From Pollutimonas sp963712655 (lineage in GTDB: Bacteria; Pseudomonadota; Gammaproteobacteria; Burkholderiales; Burkholderiaceae_B), in contig CAVQIT010000002.1 of the NCBI GenBank assembly GCA_963712655.1, positions 310,001 to 374,000 on the forward strand: DNA of 64,000 bases, read 5' to 3'. Positions 1-9,997 of the stretch are shown one piece after another. Made by a program: the position numbers and the translations under genes. The notes below the pieces were generated by a model. The model saw nothing but the letters and a program-made list of their open reading frames with translations. It was not told where the DNA came from and ran no database searches. How positions within the stretch are numbered: position 1 is the stretch's first letter; each line of letters opens with the position of its first letter.

Positions 1-1
1 G

Positions 2-760
2 CTGGGGCAAACCGTTGCGGGTTGGCGGGCGGTTTTGGGCAAGGAGTTTGCCATAAGGCTGGCCGGCGATGCTTTGCTGGCCTATCCCGATCTGGCGCAG
101 TTGCGGCTTGGGCCGTTTCCAGTGGAGTCGGGCCGGCCATTGAGGCCCGACGCCGAAACCATAGCCCGGCTGGCCTTGATAAGCTGGCATACGGGCGGCG
201 GCATTGCCCCGGAATTGGCCGCGCCCATGTATGTGCGCGACAAAGTCGCCTACACCACGCTGGAGCGCCAGCAAGGCCTGGGAGGCAACCCCAAGGCGCC
301 GGAATATGCAGTATCCATTCATGCCATGACCGCCGAGCATCTGGATGATGTCGCGGGCATCGAGGCATCGGTACAGTCCTTTCCCTGGACGCGCGGCAAT
401 TTTTCCGATGGGCTGAGAGCTGGCTATGGCGCCTGGGTAGCACAGCGGTCGGGCCAAGTTGTCGGATTTTGCATGACCATGTTTGCGCCCGATGTTGCCC
501 ATGTCCTGGTTATTGCGGTGTCGTCGCATTGCCAGAAAAAAGGCATAGGCGCGTTGTTGTTGCGTGAGTGCGAAGACGAGGCGCGGCTGCGCGGTTTGCC
601 TGCTATCGTGCTCGAGGTCAGGCCGTCGAACGAAAATGCGTTGCGTTTTTACCGGGACCATGGCTTTGTGCCGCTTGCCACGCGCAAGGGTTACTACCCC
701 GCGGGGGCCGATAAACGGGAGGACGCCTGCGTCATGGAAAAAAGGCTGGAGGTGTTATGA
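2..760 (+). CDS. rimI: TsaB (C-terminal part) fused to RimI acetyltransferase, partial at 5' end
   Basis: The frame is open from the first bases of the window, so the start lies outside it. The first ~85 residues resemble the C-terminus of TsaB, the dimerisation subunit of the enzyme that makes N6-threonylcarbamoyl-adenosine at tRNA position 37; the tail 'PMYVRDKVAYTT' is typical of that family. After a short linker (GLGGNPKAPE) comes a complete GNAT domain with the acetyl-CoA loop 'CQKKGIGALLL' and the C-terminal 'VRPSNENALRFYRDHGF' block of RimI, the N-acetyltransferase of ribosomal protein S18. These are usually separate neighbouring genes; here no stop separates them. A RimI-only start at the ATG at 326 is possible. 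Given the indels elsewhere in this sequence, the fusion could be real or a lost stop. The stop overlaps the next start (ATGA). Confidence 0.85.
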   Translation: MGQTVAGWRAVLGKEFAIRLAGDALLAYPDLAQLRLGPFPVESGRPLRPDAETIARLALISWHTGGGIAPELAAPMYVRDKVAYTTLERQQGLGGNPKAPEYAVSIHAMTAEHLDDVAGIEASVQSFPWTRGNFSDGLRAGYGAWVAQRSGQVVGFCMTMFAPDVAHVLVIAVSSHCQKKGIGALLLRECEDEARLRGLPAIVLEVRPSNENALRFYRDHGFVPLATRKGYYPAGADKREDACVMEKRLEVL

Positions 761-1635
761 CCGACGCCATTGCGTTGCGGGCGCCCGTGCTCAATACGCT
801 GCAGCAGGCCTGGCTGCAGGAAATCGGCATCGATAAGCGGATGCTTGCCCGGTACACGGTGGACCCCGGGGTGTTCCCAGCGTCCGCCGAGCCCCGGGCC
901 ACGGAGCCCCAGGCGCCCGTTCCGGTTGCCGAACCCCGCCTTGAAGCGCGAGCGGGTCCGGCGGATGCGGCGCGCGGCCTGGTTCGAGCGTCGGCTGTGC
1001 TGGCGGGCCGGCGTGACGGTTCGGGCGTCAAGCAGCCTGCGCCGCCCATGCCGGGCGCAGCCTCGGCGGTACCGCGCGATTGGGAGGCTTTGCAGGCGCA
1101 TATCGCGGTTTGCGAAGCGTGCGAGTTGTATTCGGGCCGTAGCCAGACTGTATTCGGCTCAGGCGTCGTGCAGTCGCCCGAATGGATGGTGGTGGGCGAG
1201 GCCCCGGGCGAGCACGACGACAGGGTAGGCCTGCCATTTCAGGGCAGGCCTGGGGTCTTGTTGCGGGCAATGCTGTCATCGATCGGCGTTATGCCGGAAT
1301 CCGCGGTGTTCTTCACCAATTTGATCAAGTGCAGGCCATTGAGCAATCGCACGCCGACACCAGAAGAAATTGCCGCGTGCCTGCCCTATTTGCAGCGCCA
1401 GATTGCTCTGTTGCAACCGCGCCGCATCCTGGCGCTGGGCAAGCTGGCCGCGCAGGCGCTGTTGGGCGGCGAGGCCGATCTGGATCGGTTGCGGGGCCAG
1501 GTTCACCATATACGCAGCGAGACAGGGCAGGACATTGCGCTGGTGGCCACTTATCATCCCGCATCGCTGTTACTGCGGCCGCAGCACAAGGCGGATGCCT
1601 GGCAAGACTTGAATCTGGCTCGTTCGATACTATGA
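757..1635 (+). CDS. Family 4 uracil-DNA glycosylase (iron-sulfur UDG)
   Basis: 292 aa. The C-terminal ~190 residues are a UDG-fold domain: the N-terminal pair C119/C122 (CEAC), then C192 and C208, fit the four 4Fe-4S ligands of family 4 UDGs. 'GEAPGEHDD' (147-155) is the active-site motif and 'ATYHPASLL' near residue 267 the second conserved motif. It should excise uracil from DNA after cytosine deamination. The first ~105 residues are a poorly conserved Ala/Pro/Arg-rich extension, a layout common in betaproteobacterial homologues annotated as DNA polymerase-related proteins. ATG overlaps the preceding stop by four bases, so it is translationally coupled to tsaB-rimI. Confidence 0.9.
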   Translation: MTDAIALRAPVLNTLQQAWLQEIGIDKRMLARYTVDPGVFPASAEPRATEPQAPVPVAEPRLEARAGPADAARGLVRASAVLAGRRDGSGVKQPAPPMPGAASAVPRDWEALQAHIAVCEACELYSGRSQTVFGSGVVQSPEWMVVGEAPGEHDDRVGLPFQGRPGVLLRAMLSSIGVMPESAVFFTNLIKCRPLSNRTPTPEEIAACLPYLQRQIALLQPRRILALGKLAAQALLGGEADLDRLRGQVHHIRSETGQDIALVATYHPASLLLRPQHKADAWQDLNLARSIL

Positions 1636-1704
1636 CGAGCGGCGTGCTGGCTCCGGCACACGAATGTTTTTAATGCCGTGGTCTGTTTATCGGAGGTTCG
1701 CCGG

Positions 1705-3012
1705 TCAGTGCTTTAGGGCCTGGCCGTGGCCGTGCTGGCCTATGGTGCTTTCCAGTCGCGGATCGGCGCGGTGGTTCAGCCGGTTCCAGTGTATGAAGAC
1801 CAGCATCAGGGCAGCCACCAAAAGGCCGAAGATAATGATAATGGCATTGATCGGCAGGTTCAGCCACAGCATAAGGCTATAAAGCGCCAGCATCAGCAGA
1901 ATATTCAACTGCTCATTGAAATTCTGCACGGCAATGGAATGTCCCGCCGAAAGCAGCACATGGCCTCGATGTTGCAGCAGCGCGTTCATTGGCACGACAA
2001 AGAAGCCGGATAGCCCTCCGATTAGCAGCAATACCCCATACACCGCCCATGAGTCATGCACAATGGTCATCAGCATTACCGCGAAACCCATTACGACGCC
2101 TATCGGCAGTACCGCCAAGGCGCGTTTCAGCGGTACGCGTCCCGCCAGAATAGAGCCCGCCACGGTTCCCACGGCGGTGACGCCCATCAGCACCGAGGCC
2201 TGATCCAGCCGATAGCCCAGATGCCGCGCGCCCCATTCAATGACAATGAATTGCAGCGTTGCGCCCGCGCCCCAGAACAGCGTGGTGACCGCCAACGATA
2301 TCTGGCCGATTTTGTCGCACCACAATATTTTGACGTAGCCTATGAAATCGCACATTAGCGTGGCCGGATTGGTTTTTTGCTTTGGATAGCGCACATTGGT
2401 GGCGGGGATCAGCAAATTGGAGGCGGCGGCCAGCAAGTACACCACGCCAATCACCAGAATGGCTGCTTCTGTGCGGGTCTGCACCAGTTGATTAATCCAG
2501 CTGTGGGATAGCAAAACGTCGGAGACCGCGGGATTGATGAGGATTCCGCCCAGAACAGTACCCATGATAATGGACAGCACCGTCAACCCTTCTATCCAGC
2601 TATTTCCCTTGACCAGCAGTTCAGGCGGCAGCATTTCGGTGACGATGCCGTATTTGGCCGGCGAATAGGCCGCCGCGCCGATACCGACCAGGGTATAGGC
2701 GCAAAACACCATGAATAGCTGTTCTTGATTGCCCAGCGAAAAACGTTGGCAACTGAACATCAACAGGCAGCCGGCCACTTTGACCGCATTGGTAATGAAC
2801 ATCACCCGGCCTTTCGGAAAGGCGTCGGCAAAGGCTCCCACGAATGCGGCCAGGGCGACATAGGCCAGGGCGAACCACCATTTCATCATGGGCGCCATCC
2901 AGTCGGGTCCTTGAAGATCGGCTATCAGCGCTATGGCAGCGATAAGTAATGCATTGTCCGCCACGGACGAAAGCGCCTGGGCTATCATGACCAGATAAAA
3001 GCCTTTTTTCAA
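1705..3012 (-). CDS. lplT: Lysophospholipid transporter LplT (MFS)
   Basis: 435 aa, about 12 hydrophobic segments, starting MKKGFYLVMIAQALSS. Length and the pattern 'DAFPKGRVM' after the second helix fit LplT, the major facilitator protein that flips lysophosphatidylethanolamine across the inner membrane for re-acylation. In enterobacteria it is paired or fused with the acyltransferase Aas; no acyltransferase lies next to it here. It is convergent with the uracil-DNA glycosylase and divergent from smc, with 257 bp of upstream sequence shared with smc. Confidence 0.88.
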   Translation of the reverse strand: MKKGFYLVMIAQALSSVADNALLIAAIALIADLQGPDWMAPMMKWWFALAYVALAAFVGAFADAFPKGRVMFITNAVKVAGCLLMFSCQRFSLGNQEQLFMVFCAYTLVGIGAAAYSPAKYGIVTEMLPPELLVKGNSWIEGLTVLSIIMGTVLGGILINPAVSDVLLSHSWINQLVQTRTEAAILVIGVVYLLAAASNLLIPATNVRYPKQKTNPATLMCDFIGYVKILWCDKIGQISLAVTTLFWGAGATLQFIVIEWGARHLGYRLDQASVLMGVTAVGTVAGSILAGRVPLKRALAVLPIGVVMGFAVMLMTIVHDSWAVYGVLLLIGGLSGFFVVPMNALLQHRGHVLLSAGHSIAVQNFNEQLNILLMLALYSLMLWLNLPINAIIIIFGLLVAALMLVFIHWNRLNHRADPRLESTIGQHGHGQALKH

Positions 3013-3269
3013 TGGATATCTCGAGTGAATGGTTAGTTAAGGCCGAAGGCAGCAAATAGCAAAAAAATGTTAACGAGTATAGCGTTGGCCTGCCCTGCAA
3101 ACGGAAAATGATAGCGCAGTTTTGTTTTAGGGCATCAAGGCTCCATCGGGTGCGTTATCATACGAGACGATTGCAAATGAAAATTTCAGGCCCGGTTTCC
3201 GGGCCATTTTGATAGCCGCGTCCGCAGGTCTGGCGTGCCGCTCCATTCCCTTTCTGTTGCCCGCTTATT

Positions 3270-6200
3270 GTGCGTCTGACCCAAATAAAACTTGCCGGTT
3301 TCAAATCTTTTGTCGAGCCGACGGTTATTCCCACGCCCAGCCAATTGGTCGGGGTGGTGGGGCCTAATGGTTGCGGAAAATCCAATATCATCGATGCCGT
3401 GCGCTGGGTGCTGGGCGAAACCAAGGCTTCGGAATTGCGCGGCGAGTCCATGCAGGACGTCATCTTCAATGGTTCGGGCCACCGCAAGCCAGCGGCCAGG
3501 GCGTCGGTCGAACTGGTTTTCGACAATACCGATGGCCGCGCCGCCGGCCAATGGAGCACCTACGCCGAGATTGCCGTAAGGCGCGTGCTGACCCGCGACG
3601 GCGCCAGCAGTTATTACGTCAATAACCAGCAGGTGCGGCGGCGCGACATCCACGATATTTTCCTGGGCACCGGGCTGGGGACGCGCGGCTACGCCATCAT
3701 CGGCCAGGGCATGATCAATCGCCTGATCGAGGCGCGTCCCGAAGAATTGCGCGTGTTCCTCGAAGAGGCCGCGGGCGTGTCGCGCTATAAAGAGCGGCGC
3801 CGCGAAACGGAAAGCCGCTTGGGCGATACCCGCGAAAATCTCAATCGGGTCGAGGATATCCTGCGCGAATTGGGCAGCCAGCTCGAAAAGCTGGAAGCGC
3901 AGGCCGAAGTCGCGCGGCAGTACCGTGATTTGCAGGAAGAAGGCGAACAGAAGCAGCATGCCTTGTGGCTGTTGAAAGAAAGCAATGCGCGGCAAGACCA
4001 GCAAAGTAAATTCCTGGCCATAGAACAGGCCCAGACCGAACTCGAAGCGGCTACGGCCGGCCTGCGCGCGGGCGAGTCGGCCCTGGAGTCGCGTCGCCAG
4101 GCGCATTACGCTGCCGGCGATGCCGTCCACGCGGCCCAAGGGCTGCTGTTCGAGGCGGGCGCGCAGGTCAGCCGCCTGGAGGCCGAGATTCGCCATGTGG
4201 TGGATTCGCGCAATCGCTTGCAGTCGCGCCGCACGCAATTGCAAGAGCAATTGCAGGAATGGGCCGATCAGCAAACGCATTGCACCGAGCAAATCGCCCA
4301 GGCCGAGGCCGATCTGGAATCCACCGCGGCGCGCACTGAAGAGTCCCGCGCCAGCGTCGAGGACGCTCAGGCCCATTTGCCGGATATCGAAAACAGGGTC
4401 CGCCTGGCGGCCAGTTCGCGCGATGAAATGCGCGGGGCGCTTGCCCGTGTCGAACAAGACCTGGCCCTGGTCGCCCAGTCGCAGCGCGATGCCGATCGCC
4501 AGGTACAGGCGCTTGAATTGCGCAAAGAGCGGCTCGATCAGGAATTGCGCAGCCTGAATGCACCTGATCCCGAGAATATTCAGCGTCTTGCGGGCGACAG
4601 CGCGGCGATGGATGAACAATTGCAGGAAGCCCAGGCCCAACTGGTAGAGCTGGAAGATCGCCTGCCCGAACTCGATGACCAGCGCCGCAAGGCGCTGGCG
4701 GCGTCGCAGGAAGAGTCCCAGGCGGTTGCGCGGCTGGATGCGCGTCTGGCCGCATTAAGCAAATTGCAGGACGACGTGCAAAAGCAGGGGGCGCTCGAGC
4801 CTTGGCTGGCGCGCCATGAATTATCCAGCCTGGGCCGCCTGTGGCAAAAGCTGCACATCGAGGCGGGCTGGGAAACGGCTCTGGAGGCCGTGCTGCGCGA
4901 GCGCATGGCCGGGCTTGAAGTCCGCCAGCTCGAGCATGCCCGGGCATTTGCCGGCGATGCGCCGCCGGTGCGCCTGGCGTTCTATCAAGTGCCGCCGGCG
5001 GCGCCTGCCAAAACGCCGGCCGCGGGCCTGAATCCGCTCAGTGCCCTGCTGCGCCTGACCGATCCCGACCTGCGCACCTTATTGAACGACTGGCTGGAAA
5101 ACGTCTACGTCTGCCACCGATATCGCCAAGGCGCTGTCCCTGCGGGGCGAATTGCCGCCGGGCGGGCTGTGCGTGGTCAAGGAAGGGCATGTGGTGGATG
5201 CGCACAGCGTGCGCTTTTACGCGCCCGATTCCGAACAGGCGGGTTTGCTGGCCAGGCAGCAGGAAATCGAAAACCTGAAGCGCGATCTAAAAGGCCGGCA
5301 ACTGATAGCCGATCAGGCCCTGGCAGGGGTCAGCCGTGCTGAAGGCGCATGGCGGCAGGTATCCGAAGCATTGGTGCCGGCCCGCCAGCGCGTGTCCGAA
5401 TTGACCCGGCGCCTGCATGACGTGCAACTGGAATATTCCCGGCTGCGGCAGCAGGCCGAGCAGTCGGGCGAGCGCGCGGGACGCCTCCGCGAAGACCTGG
5501 CCGAAATCGCCTTGCATACCGAAGAGTTGCTGGCGGGCAAGGAAGAGGCCGAGGCCCGTTTCGAGGCGCTCGATATCCAGTTGGGCGAACATCAAACGCT
5601 GTTTTCCGATGCCGAGATTTCCGGCGAGGACCTCGCTTTGCAGGCCGACAAAGCCCGCCAGCATTTGCGCGACCTCGAACGCGCCGTGCACGAATCGGAA
5701 TATGCCGAGCGCGCCCTGCAGACACGGATTGCCGATCTCAAGCGCAATCTTCAATTGGCCGCCGATCAGGCCAGGCGGGCGGGCGGCGAGCTCGACGGCT
5801 TGCAGGGCGAGCTATTCGAGCTGGACGCGTCGGCGTCGCAGGCGGGCTTGCAGGACGCGCTGGAATTGCGCGCCGAGCGCGAAGAGGCGCTTAATCTTGC
5901 GCGCATCGAACTGGACAATCTGGCGGCCCTGCTGCGCGGCGCCGACGAAGAGCGCCTGACGCTGGAGCGTTCGCTCGAGCCGCGCCGCGCCCGCATTATG
6001 GAATTGCAGTTGCAGGAACAGGCGGCGCGCCTGGCTGTCGAACAATTCGCCGAGCAATTGGATGCGAATCAGGTCGATCGCGAGGCCTTGCGCCAGATAT
6101 TGACGCAACGGCCGGAAGAATGGCAGCGCACGAATTGGCTGCAGTCCGAAGTGCAAAGAATTTCCCGGGTGATCGAAGGCCTGGGCTCGGTCAACCTGGC

Positions 6201-6795
6201 GGCGCTCGATGAATTGAACACTTCGCGCGAGCGCAAAAATTTCCTGGATGCGCAGCATCTGGACTTGACCTCGGCGATTGAAACCCTGGAAGATGCGATA
6301 CGCAAGATCGACCGCGAAACACGCGACCTGCTTCAGGATACCTTCAATAAGGTCAACGGCCATTTCGGCGAACTGTTTCCGCGCCTGTTCGGTGGAGGCG
6401 AGGCCCGGCTTTCGATTACCGGCGACGAAATCCTCGACGCGGGGGTGCAGGTCATGGCCCAGCCTCCCGGCAAGCGCAACAGCACCATACATTTGTTGTC
6501 GGGCGGAGAAAAGGCGCTTACCGCCACGGCGCTGGTATTCGCTCTGTTCAAGCTGAATCCCGCGCCCTTTTGCCTGCTTGACGAAGTCGATGCTCCGCTC
6601 GATGATGCCAATACCGAACGCTATGCCAATCTGGTCAGCAACATGAGCGAGCAGACTCAGTTTTTGTTTATTTCGCATAATAAAATTGCCATGCAAATGG
6701 CCAAGCAACTGGTGGGCGTCACCATGCAGGAGCAGGGTGTATCGCGCATTGTGGCGGTGGATATCGATTCGGCCCTGCAATTGGCCGAAGTCTGA
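3270..6795 (+). CDS. smc: Chromosome segregation ATPase SMC (one frameshift)
   Basis: GTG start giving MRLTQIKLAGFKSF, the canonical SMC N-terminus. Walker A 'GPNGCGKSN' at residues 31-39; long coiled coils; hinge region around residues 500-650; C-terminal signature 'LLSGGEKALTA' and Walker B 'FCLLDEVDAPLDD'. SMC loads on DNA with ScpA/ScpB and compacts the nucleoid. The frame breaks at about 5109-5113 inside the hinge: upstream reads to NVYV and downstream resumes ATDIAKALSLRGELPP one base later, so there is one surplus base. Corrected length is about 1,174 aa, normal for the family. I treat this as one gene with a probable sequence error. zipA and ligA follow in the same operon. Confidence 0.95.
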
Positions 6796-6837
6796 TAGTG
6801 GATAGGCATAAACCTTTGGTGATATGGCGGGCTGACA

Positions 6838-7860
6838 ATGAGTGATTTGCAAATCGGTTTGATTCTCCTGGGAGTTGCACTGATCCTGGCCGTGCTTCTG
6901 TTCAACTGGTGGCAGGACAGGCGCATACGGCAGAAAATGCAGGAGCATTTCCCCGAGAGAGAGCAAGATCCTTTGATGGGCGGCGCGCCGCTTGCCGCAA
7001 GCCGGCGCGAGCCTGGCTTTGGCTTGCGCGATCCGGTCCAGGAGTTGGCGGCGGACGATCCGGCGGAAGTCGATCCGGGTTCCGAGGTCGTCATCGACAT
7101 CAGTTTTGCGCAGCCCGTGGCAAGCGAGCAATTGCATGCCGCGGCGCAGTCGGTCCACAAAGCCGGCGATAAGCCTGTGCGTATTTTTGCGGAGTGCGAT
7201 GGGGGCGGTCATCGGGCGCGGATCCGCCCCAATGAAAGCTATGTGTCGATGCAGTTATCCGTTTTGCTGGCGAACCGTAGCGGGCCGCTGACCGATATTG
7301 AATGGTCGCACTTATGGTCCATGGCGCAGCGTCTGGCGGAACGCTTCGACGGCGTCATCGAAGCGCCGGAGCAAGAGCAGGTAATGCAGCGTGCGCGGCA
7401 ATTGGACGAGCTATGCGCCAGCCTGGATGCGCAAGTGGGCCTGACGCTGCGCTTGCAGGATACGCAGCCTGTGAGCGACATTGCCAGGGTCCTGAAGGAC
7501 GTCGGCTTTCTGCCCTACGGCGCGCAACTTGCCTGGATGGCCGATACCGGCATTCCCCGCTTCACGGCCCTGTTTGATGGCGTTCACGTCCAGGAAGTTC
7601 AGTCGGCGGGGGTGGAGCGCATCGACTTGCTGCTGGATTTACCCAATAGTCCGGCCGATGAGCAGGCTTTCAGCCGCATGGCCAGTGTAGGCCGCGATCT
7701 GGCGGGCCGCTTGAATGCCGTATTGCTCGATGACCAGGGGCGGCCGGTCTCCGACGGCGCCGATCACGCCATCGATAAGCAATTGCTGGATTTGTATGTG
7801 CGGCTCGAGCAGGCGGGCTTCGAAGCCGGCACGGAACGGACGGTAAGGGTATTTTCGTGA
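6838..7860 (+). CDS. zipA: Cell division protein ZipA
   Basis: 340 aa. A single N-terminal membrane helix (about residues 6-23, LQIGLILLGVALILAVLLF) without a signal peptide, a charged linker, then a C-terminal globular domain with the ZipA FtsZ-binding region ('VLKDVGFLPYGAQLAWM', 'FTALFDG'). ZipA tethers the FtsZ ring to the inner membrane. The gene lies 42 bp after smc and its stop overlaps the GTG start of ligA, the usual betaproteobacterial order smc-zipA-ligA. Confidence 0.93.
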   Translation: MSDLQIGLILLGVALILAVLLFNWWQDRRIRQKMQEHFPEREQDPLMGGAPLAASRREPGFGLRDPVQELAADDPAEVDPGSEVVIDISFAQPVASEQLHAAAQSVHKAGDKPVRIFAECDGGGHRARIRPNESYVSMQLSVLLANRSGPLTDIEWSHLWSMAQRLAERFDGVIEAPEQEQVMQRARQLDELCASLDAQVGLTLRLQDTQPVSDIARVLKDVGFLPYGAQLAWMADTGIPRFTALFDGVHVQEVQSAGVERIDLLLDLPNSPADEQAFSRMASVGRDLAGRLNAVLLDDQGRPVSDGADHAIDKQLLDLYVRLEQAGFEAGTERTVRVFS

Positions 7861-9950
7861 CCAACCGTTCAGTGGATTCGTCGGTCGAGCAACGGCTTGA
7901 CACGCTGCGATCCGAAATCGCACGCCACAATCGTCTTTATTATGTGCAGGATGCGCCCGTCGTTTCAGATGCCGAATACGACCGCTTGATGCAGGAACTC
8001 ACCGCCCTCGAAGAGGCCCATCCCGACCTGATCACCCCCGAATCACCCACGCAGCGCGTTGGCGCGGGGCCGCTGGCGGCATTCGGCAGTGTGCGGCACA
8101 AAGTGGCCATGCGCTCTCTGGGCAACGCCTTCGATCCCGATGATGTGCAGGCCTTCGACAAGCGCGTCGCCGATACGTTGCGCGACGCGGGCCTGACCGC
8201 GGCCGACGGGCTGGTCGAGTATGTGGCCGAACTGAAATTCGACGGCCTGGCGGTGAGCCTGCGCTACGAACATGGGCGGCTGGTCCAGGCGGCGACCCGG
8301 GGCGATGGCCAAACCGGCGAAGACATCACCGGCAATATACGCACTTTGCGTTCCGTGCCATTGAAATTGTCGGGCGATTTTCCCGAAGTGCTCGAAGTGC
8401 GCGGCGAGGTGCTGATCAATCGCCGCGATTTCGACAGCCTGAACCAGGCCCAGCAGCGCCGCCGCGAAAAGATATTCGTGAATCCGCGCAATGCCGCCGC
8501 GGGCAGTTTGCGGCAACTGGATCCACGCATTACCGCGACCCGGCCCTTGCGATTTTTTGCTTATGGCTGGGGTGAAATTCTTATTCGCCACAATGGCCAG
8601 CCCGAGCTGTTTCTGCAAGAGTCCGGGCTGCCCTCTATGCCGCGCTCGACTCATGCGCAAATGCTTGAATGGCTCGAGGAGTTCGGACTGCCGGTCAGTG
8701 GTTCGCGCAAGGTGGTCAAAGGCGCCGAGGGTCTGTTGGGGTTTTATGCGGACATCGGCGGTGGCCGCGCGCAGCTTCCTTTCGATATCGACGGCGTGGT
8801 TTACAAGGTGAACTCGCTGCAGGCGCAGGATGTCCTGGGCTACGTGGCGCGCGCGCCGCGCTTTGCCCTGGCGCATAAGTTCCCGGCCCAGGAAGAGACC
8901 ACGACGCTGATGGGAATCGAGGTTCAGGTCGGGCGCACGGGCGCGATAACGCCGGTGGCGCGGCTCAAGCCGGTGTTTGTTGGCGGCGTAACGGTGACCA
9001 ATGCCACCTTGCACAATGAAGACGAAATCCGCCGCAAAGACGTGCGCATGGGGGATACGGTCATTGTGCGCCGCGCGGGCGATGTCATCCCGGAGGTGGT
9101 GGGGCCTGTGCTGGACCTGCGGCCTGAAGGGACTTCCCTGTATGTCACGCCGCAACATTGCCCCGTTTGCGGGTCGGCGGTCGAACGTCTGGAAGATGAA
9201 GCCATATCGCGCTGCACGGGCGGCTTGTTCTGCGCGGCCCAGCGCAAGCAAAGCATTATCCACGCGGCAGGCCGCAAGGCGCTGGATATCGAGGGGCTGG
9301 GTGAAAAACTGGTGGAGCAACTGGTGGATAGCGGGCGCATCAAGTCGCTGGCCGATTTGTTTACCCTGAACGCGCTGGAACTGGCCATCTATCCACGAAT
9401 GGGACGCAAGTCGGCCGAAAACCTGGTTCAGGCGCTGGAACAGGCGCGCACACCCGAGCTGGGACGTTTGCTGTATGCACTGGGTATCCGGCATGTGGGC
9501 GAAACCACCGCTCGCGATCTGGCCCGGCATTTCGGCTCGGTTCAGGCCGTGATGCAAGCTGATGAAGAAGCCTTGCTGACAGTCAGCGATGTGGGGCCGG
9601 TGGTGGCGGGATCGATTATTCGTTTCTTTGCCGAGGAGCATAACCGGGAAATCATCGCGGCATTGGCCAGTGCCGGCGTGCATGCCAGACAGGAAGCGGC
9701 GGTGATCGGCGGCGGCCAGCGCCTGGCGGGCAAGACCCTGGTGTTGACGGGGACCATGCCCACCTGGACCAGGGACGACGCCACGCGCCATATTCTGGCG
9801 GCGGGCGGCAAGGTCAGCGCTTCGGTTTCGAAGAAAACCGCTTATGTGGTGGCGGGCGAGGATGCCGGCGGCAAGCTGGCCAAGGCCCGGGAACTGGGCG
9901 TGGCTGTGCTTGACGAGGACGGCTTGAAGGCCTTGCTGGGGATGTCGTAA
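7857..9950 (+). CDS. ligA: NAD-dependent DNA ligase LigA
   Basis: 697 aa, GTG start overlapping the zipA stop (GTGA). Domains in order: Ia domain for NAD binding, adenylation domain with catalytic lysine in 'KFDG' (K127), OB fold ('VGRTGAITPVARLKPV'), four-cysteine zinc finger ('CPVCGSAV...CTGGLFC'), helix-hairpin-helix repeats, and a C-terminal BRCT domain starting near 'LAGKTLVLTGTMPTW'. It seals nicks in replication and repair using NAD+. Full length and uninterrupted. Confidence 0.97.
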   Translation: MTNRSVDSSVEQRLDTLRSEIARHNRLYYVQDAPVVSDAEYDRLMQELTALEEAHPDLITPESPTQRVGAGPLAAFGSVRHKVAMRSLGNAFDPDDVQAFDKRVADTLRDAGLTAADGLVEYVAELKFDGLAVSLRYEHGRLVQAATRGDGQTGEDITGNIRTLRSVPLKLSGDFPEVLEVRGEVLINRRDFDSLNQAQQRRREKIFVNPRNAAAGSLRQLDPRITATRPLRFFAYGWGEILIRHNGQPELFLQESGLPSMPRSTHAQMLEWLEEFGLPVSGSRKVVKGAEGLLGFYADIGGGRAQLPFDIDGVVYKVNSLQAQDVLGYVARAPRFALAHKFPAQEETTTLMGIEVQVGRTGAITPVARLKPVFVGGVTVTNATLHNEDEIRRKDVRMGDTVIVRRAGDVIPEVVGPVLDLRPEGTSLYVTPQHCPVCGSAVERLEDEAISRCTGGLFCAAQRKQSIIHAAGRKALDIEGLGEKLVEQLVDSGRIKSLADLFTLNALELAIYPRMGRKSAENLVQALEQARTPELGRLLYALGIRHVGETTARDLARHFGSVQAVMQADEEALLTVSDVGPVVAGSIIRFFAEEHNREIIAALASAGVHARQEAAVIGGGQRLAGKTLVLTGTMPTWTRDDATRHILAAGGKVSASVSKKTAYVVAGEDAGGKLAKARELGVAVLDEDGLKALLGMS

Positions 9951-9956
9951 TCGTTT

Positions 9957-9991
9957 GCCGGATCAGCCCGCCGGAACGGGCCTGATCCGGC
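9957..9991. terminator. Hairpin between convergent ligA and ppiC-like gene
   Basis: A 10-bp perfect outer stem (GCCGGATCAG, 9957-9966, with CTGATCCGGC, 9982-9991) encloses an inner CCCG/CGGG stem with one bulged C. It starts 7 bp after the ligA stop and ends 7 bp before the stop of the reverse gene, so it can serve both. Neither side has a long T tract, so intrinsic termination may be weak. Confidence 0.6.
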
Positions 9992-9997
9992 CGATTA

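Noticed and set aside
3186..4640. Long reverse-strand open frames over smc, rne, ligA and others as genes
   Set aside because: They mirror the high-GC codon pattern of the true genes, have no family motifs or ribosome sites, and overlap confident CDSs completely.
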